Assembly (NCBI GenBank): GCA_903859415.1
Contig: CAIOMN010000072.1
Coordinates: 16,169 to 80,168 of the forward strand
Direction: 5' to 3'
Source of the DNA: an uncultured Methylococcaceae bacterium
GTDB taxonomy: Bacteria > Pseudomonadota > Gammaproteobacteria > Methylococcales > Methylomonadaceae
DNA: 64,000 bases
The position numbers and the translations under genes are program-made. The notes below the pieces were generated by a model, which was given only the letters and a program-made list of their open reading frames with translations, was not told the origin of the DNA and did no database searches. Of the stretch, positions 60,301 through 64,000 are shown in pieces; position 1 is the first letter of the stretch, and each line of letters starts with the position of its first letter.

Positions 60301-61142
60301 TCAGGCTTAGTCAGTGTCAATTGTTGTATCTGAACATCACCCACTATCGAATCTAACCGGGATTGATGTAGCTCACCCCAACATTTAAAATCCGCACTAC
60401 CAGAAGGAATACTCACAGGGAAATGCAAGTGTCCGGAAATCCACTCTGCCGGCTTTATCTTTTTACCTTCTATAAAAACACTGCCATTAATTGATAACGC
60501 CTCAAAAAAGTTGCCTTTAAATTTCATAGAAGCTCTTAATTCTTCACCATAGGCGTCAGGCAACTTAAGCTGCACATTAATCTGGTGCTGTTGCGATTTG
60601 TTAATAATCGCAACATTGACTTCACCTATTGTGACTGGCTTTATTTGATTTAGCTCATCTAGCCAACTCACTTCGCTTTGTAAAACTTCGTATTGACTCC
60701 CTTGCAACAACCAAAATGGCTTTTCATCACCGCCCTTTAAACCAACAATAGCAATACTGCCATCCTGTTTACGCTTGATTGTCAGCTTGGCGCCGACTAA
60801 AGTGACCCATGAAGAAGCGAATTGATCTCCTGTCATCAAAAAATCAACTAAATTGATTCCTAAACGTATTTCTTTAAACTGGATTGAGGGAGATTCATTG
60901 GCAACAGCAGATAGTATTTTGAAATCCTTTAACACCAACTCAGGAGAATAGCCGCGCATATTTGCTCGTAAATGCCCAATCTCGACAGGTGCGCCGATTA
61001 ACTCACTCACTCGTACCGACAATTCAGCTTTATAATGATCCGCGCTGACCAAAAAAAGTCTCACTGCTGTTAAACTAACGGCAAAGACGATCAGTGACCA
61101 GAATATTAAAAACCGCGTTGCTCGTTTAATGTGACGAATCAT
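57300..61142 (-). CDS. yhdP: YhdP family AsmA-like protein
   Basis: 1280 aa, N-terminal TM, AsmA-like C-terminus FSSIKGRFDLLGGLASTRDLIVDAVPAKISIAGNADLVRETVDYSVNVVPK; located next to rng. Confidence 0.9.
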   Translation of the reverse strand: MIRHIKRATRFLIFWSLIVFAVSLTAVRLFLVSADHYKAELSVRVSELIGAPVEIGHLRANMRGYSPELVLKDFKILSAVANESPSIQFKEIRLGINLVDFLMTGDQFASSWVTLVGAKLTIKRKQDGSIAIVGLKGGDEKPFWLLQGSQYEVLQSEVSWLDELNQIKPVTIGEVNVAIINKSQQHQINVQLKLPDAYGEELRASMKFKGNFFEALSINGSVFIEGKKIKPAEWISGHLHFPVSIPSGSADFKCWGELHQSRLDSIVGDVQIQQLTLTKPDKESFFVQHLNTQFHWSQNDSQWRLQVPQMLLETADMKWPATAFSVFGELAKDDKLHKLGLYIDTLDLQKAAYWVDFLVPLSGDQRLLLKQSQLKGSLEQLSLFADLDENHFAINGGFSHINVAPSQVVPGIENLTGYLKGTDQQGQITLATQAARLLTVGVFRQALDITKLKGTVDWQQTPDEYLFSSELLTLNSPDLGTDTRFNLRVPKAQGQPSFLDLQSGFSIADVSKATRYLPVNTMRKSVVEWLDRGLVKGRVPKGDILFYGNLNEFPFSKGQGVFEIPFQIDQVDLVYLSAWPRLNELGGDVLFLQDSLQVNLNTGFSKDVKINQAKITIPNLNATEQLFVKATLNTGILQGLEFLQQTPLKSSADNLLNAIAPQGNTEVTLDLKLPLAEGALEEIDGSANLVNAKLKVKALDLDVTQMKGEVRFNEQGLYSNNIIAEALNNSIKATIKNSNHLSTINVTGRADARDLEKQFKLPGWRLAQGATDYEIKLNLPADQRAPELLLESKLQGMGLDFPSTLAKTREQQRTLAMRFNLGLHDLLPIQINYDNQLKVALNYDLKSFQIESADILLGAGDVPQNQSQEPGIKLFLNKERLALQDWISLGTSLATSEDTETTSALSSIKEIRVHSEHGLWKKADLGLIDIVLNPEVNFWVGSIDSLIAKGKFKIPKAFNGADSINLEMYELDLSVIKQLKSQSETGAILTPELMPLIQINSQKTRWHDVLLGQLKVETERIFDGITFKRFDLIGDDQKLSLSGHWTNKGRYSATHLEGSLNMPQAGQLLAKLGLSKDFTETNALINFFGDWGGAPHQFSLGELKGRLDIDFKNGRILGIEPGFGRVLGILAVAQWVKRFQLDFSDVFGEGLSFSSIKGRFDLLGGLASTRDLIVDAVPAKISIAGNADLVRETVDYSVNVVPKSADAVPVAGTIMGKLTDFIGLALTGKDQQGFFFGSQYLVKGAWGNVQIIPLHENDGLLQKTWDGITGFPWVKQSTEQ

Positions 61143-61159
61143 CTTGGCAGGTTCACGCT

Positions 61160-62614
61160 CTAAAGCAAAACAACATCATATTGCTCTTGGTTATATTGCG
61201 CTTCAACCCTGAACTTAATCTGCACATCCAGAAATATTTCCAGCTCAGCCAGCATATCCGCCTCTTCATCAAGCAGCATATCGACAACTTCATTGGAAGC
61301 GAGTACCAACAATGTTTTGACCTTATACAGCCTGACCTCCCGAATAATTTCCCTAAAAATCTCGAGACACATGGTTTCTGCTGTCTTTAAAACGCCTCTC
61401 CCTCCACACGCTGTACAAGGCTCACAAAGAATATGTTCCAGACTTTCGCGGGTTCTTTTTCGGGTCATTTCAACCAAACCCAATACGGACACTTCTGTAA
61501 TTTTGGTCTTTGCCCGATCTTTCTCCAGGTTGCGTTCTAATGCCTGTAACACCAAACGCTTGTGCTCTTCGCTCTTCATATCAATGAAGTCGATAATGAT
61601 GATCCCGCCCAAATTTCGAAGTCTAAGCTGGCGGGCAATCGTTTGAGCCGCTTCAAGATTCGTCTTAAAAATGGTCTCTTCTAAATTACGCCCACCGACA
61701 TACCCCCCCGTATTAACATCGACAGTGGTCATTGCCTCAGTCTGGTCAAATATTAAATACCCGCCTGACTTCAATTTAACTTTGCGATCCAGGGCTTTTT
61801 TGATTTCATCTTCGACACTGTAAATATCAAATACCGGACATTCCCCTGAATAATGTTCAATAACCGGTACAATTTCGGGAACAAACACCTCAGCAAATTC
61901 AAGTAAGCGATGATAGGTTTCTTTGGAGTCTACACGAACCCGATCAATGCCTTCTTTGTATAGATCTCTCAGAGTTCGAATACTTAAAGGCAAATCTTTA
62001 TGAATAAATTGCTTAGTCTTAGCCACTGCAATTTTTTTTAAGATAGACTCCCATAACTTTAACAAGAAAGTCATATCTGCCATTAATACCGATTCTTTAA
62101 TGCACTCTGCTGCTGTTCTGGCAATAAAGCCACCACAGTTATTTTCTTGTCTGAAATTATCCAGACAAGCCCTTAAGCGCATTCGTTCAGCTTCGACTTC
62201 TATCCGCTGAGAAACACCGGTATTATTTGCATAAGGCATATACACCTGGTAACGTGAGGGAATAGAAATTTCTGTCGTTAATCTGGCGCCTTTACTACCT
62301 AAAGGATCTTTAACAACCTGTACAACGATCTCCTGGCCTTCACGTAAGTAATGTTCAATAACATCTGACTTTTTTTCTTCCAGATCTTTTGAACATAAAT
62401 CAGAAAGATGTATAAAAGCCGCCTTAGGCAAGCCAATATCTATAAAAGCAGCTTGCATACCGGGCAAAACCCGACAAACCTCACCTTTGTATATATTGCC
62501 CACTAGACCTCGCTCTCGGGTTCTTTCAATAATGAGTTCTTGTAAAACACCATTTTCAATGACGGCTACTCTGGTTTCAGGTGGGGTCACATTGATTAAA
62601 ATTTCTTCACTCAT
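61160..62614 (-). CDS. rng: Ribonuclease G
   Basis: SEEILINVTPPETRVAVIENGVLQELIIERTRERGLVGNIYKG; TTVDVNTGGYVGGRNLEETIFKTNLEAA; CTACGGRG. Confidence 0.97.
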   Translation of the reverse strand: MSEEILINVTPPETRVAVIENGVLQELIIERTRERGLVGNIYKGEVCRVLPGMQAAFIDIGLPKAAFIHLSDLCSKDLEEKKSDVIEHYLREGQEIVVQVVKDPLGSKGARLTTEISIPSRYQVYMPYANNTGVSQRIEVEAERMRLRACLDNFRQENNCGGFIARTAAECIKESVLMADMTFLLKLWESILKKIAVAKTKQFIHKDLPLSIRTLRDLYKEGIDRVRVDSKETYHRLLEFAEVFVPEIVPVIEHYSGECPVFDIYSVEDEIKKALDRKVKLKSGGYLIFDQTEAMTTVDVNTGGYVGGRNLEETIFKTNLEAAQTIARQLRLRNLGGIIIIDFIDMKSEEHKRLVLQALERNLEKDRAKTKITEVSVLGLVEMTRKRTRESLEHILCEPCTACGGRGVLKTAETMCLEIFREIIREVRLYKVKTLLVLASNEVVDMLLDEEADMLAELEIFLDVQIKFRVEAQYNQEQYDVVLL

Positions 62615-63186
62615 TTAAAAAACTCTATTCCTTGCTTCGATAAAAGCTCAGCAGTCTCAAATAATGGCAAACCCACAACCCCCGAAAAACTACCTACAAT
62701 GGATTCAACAAAAATTCCACCGATTCCCTGTATAGCATAGCTTCCTGCTTTATCAATCGGCTCACCCGTATCCCAGTAACTTATAATTTCTCGCTCAGTT
62801 AACCGTCTAAAGGTCACTTCGGTAATACTCACCGCCTGACTATGCTCACGTCCTCTGAGTGAAATTGCACTGTAAACCTGATGGGTTTTACCTGATAATT
62901 GGGACAGCATAGCTACCGCGTCTGCTTGAGTTTGAGGCTTTCCCATAATCATATCACCCAGAATAACCGAAGTATCTGCGGCTAAAACGGGTAGTTTGGT
63001 TTTAAGCGCTGCAACACAGGCCGCCGATTTCTCTGCCGCTAATCGTTGCACATAAGCCAGCGGCTTTTCATTGGGCAATGGACTCTCATCAAGGTCGACC
63101 GGATAAACCTGATAACGGACATTAATTTGATCCAGTAGTTCCTTTCTACGTGGAGAAGCTGAAGCAAGAATAAGCTGTATTGCCAT
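62611..63186 (-). CDS. maf: Maf-like nucleotide pyrophosphatase
   Basis: LILASASPRRKELLDQI; VLAADTSVILGDMIMGKPQTQADAVAML. Confidence 0.96.
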   Translation of the reverse strand: MAIQLILASASPRRKELLDQINVRYQVYPVDLDESPLPNEKPLAYVQRLAAEKSAACVAALKTKLPVLAADTSVILGDMIMGKPQTQADAVAMLSQLSGKTHQVYSAISLRGREHSQAVSITEVTFRRLTEREIISYWDTGEPIDKAGSYAIQGIGGIFVESIVGSFSGVVGLPLFETAELLSKQGIEFFK

Positions 63187-63653
63187 TATCGATGATAGGG
63201 ATGATTGTGAAGAATACTCCAGGCACGATAGAGCTGTTCAGCAACAACAATACGCACCAAAGGATGTGGAAAAGTAAGCCTGGATAAACTCCATGACTCC
63301 TTGGCCAATTGTTTGGCTGAATCTGCTAAACCCTCTGGCCCTCCAATCAATAAAGCCACGTGCTGACCACTTTCCATCCAGCGTTGCATCGCTTGAGCCA
63401 ATTCGGGTGTCGTCCAAGGCTTACCAGGAATGTCCAATGTCACAATATGAGCGCCCTGCGGTATATCGGCTAGCATTCTATCACCCTCATCCTTTACGAT
63501 ACGTGCAACATCGCTGTTCTTGCTTCTCTTGCCGGGCGCGACTTCTTTAAGCACCAGCTCACATTCGCGCGGTAAGCGTTTCGCATACTCATCATAGCCT
63601 TGCTGAACCCAGCCAGGCATCCGATTTCCTACTGTTATTAAATTTATTTGCAT
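63186..63653 (-). CDS. rlmH: 23S rRNA (pseudouridine1915-N3)-methyltransferase RlmH
   Basis: [30 protein letters not shown]...[56 protein letters not shown]. Start moved to the internal ATG relative to the ORF track. Confidence 0.96.
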   Translation of the reverse strand: MQINLITVGNRMPGWVQQGYDEYAKRLPRECELVLKEVAPGKRSKNSDVARIVKDEGDRMLADIPQGAHIVTLDIPGKPWTTPELAQAMQRWMESGQHVALLIGGPEGLADSAKQLAKESWSLSRLTFPHPLVRIVVAEQLYRAWSILHNHPYHR

Positions 63654-63732
63654 GGGCTGCAGGATACAGATAACAAGACATTCATGCAATGTAATCGGCC
63701 TTATAAATTATCAACTTTTACTTTATAAGCAA

Positions 63733-63772
63733 TAAAAAACCCGCTAGACCCTGAGGTCTAGCGGGTTTTTAT
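63733..63772 (-). terminator. Intrinsic terminator downstream of panD (bidirectional)
   Basis: aaaaaacccgctagaccctgaggtctagcgggttttt perfect stem. Confidence 0.9.
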
Positions 63773-63791
63773 TAACCTGAAGCGTAAAAAC

Positions 63792-64000
63792 CTAACCAGC
63801 AACCTGAACAGGAATAGATGAAGCAGAACGTAATACTTCATTTTTTTCGTTAAAATAAACCAGCTTGGGTTTATGTTGCTCGGCTTCTTGCTGATCCAGT
63901 ATTGTATACGCACACACAATAATTAAGTCCCCTGGACACGCCAAACGCGCAGCAGCACCATTAACCGAAAAAACCCCCGAACCGTTTTCTGCACGAATAG
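63792..64000 (-). CDS. panD: Aspartate 1-decarboxylase (partial, runs off right edge)
   Basis: Minus-strand reading IRAENGSGVFSVNGAAARLACPGDLIIVCAYTILDQQEAEQHKPKLVYFNEKNEV...; GAAAR / GDLIIICAY typical of PanD. Confidence 0.92.
   Translation of the reverse strand, partial: IRAENGSGVFSVNGAAARLACPGDLIIVCAYTILDQQEAEQHKPKLVYFNEKNEVLRSASSIPVQVAG

Noticed and set aside
52910-63689. pmbA-tldD-...-yhdP-rng-maf-rlmH block as a possible new system
   Set aside because: Known conserved gammaproteobacterial housekeeping genes in a familiar order; no anomaly beyond the bamC-like placement.

Overview
The window appears to be a bacterial chromosomal segment, probably gammaproteobacterial; a methanotroph/methylotroph such as Methylococcales is an inference from gene content. 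Left to right it contains: (i) an ATPase, an M1 peptidase and a mazEF-like toxin-antitoxin pair; (ii) a ~10.5-kb type I restriction-modification island (hsdS-like half gene, hsdM, hsdS, hsdR, YgjP-like hydrolase) with a three-gene cargo (unknown protein, small wHTH-like protein, alpha/beta hydrolase) and a duplicated structured intergenic element, bounded on the far side by a scarred mazEF remnant; (iii) a DMT permease with a His-rich tail, an AI-2E family protein and a P-type ATPase fused to a VIT1/CCC1-like domain; (iv) secreted lectin-like and FN3 proteins, ubiX, a large RTX-type protein with a metallopeptidase motif, and an outer-membrane protein; (v) thiO, pyrD and a polysaccharide export/glycosyltransferase cluster; (vi) an ApbE / DUF3570-like / DUF4266-like / thioredoxin locus with small secreted proteins, including a flavinylation-like DTWSGAT motif and a His/Met-rich segment between two putative beta-barrels; (vii) a conserved housekeeping block pmbA-tldD-bamC-like-nit-yhdP-rng-maf-rlmH and partial panD. 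The most promising leads are the predicted flavinylated double-barrel redox/metal locus (45-52.6 kb), the R-M island cargo with its covarying repeat element (7.7-10.4 kb), and the P-type ATPase-VIT fusion (16.5-19.2 kb). All family calls are from reading motifs by eye; no database search was run.
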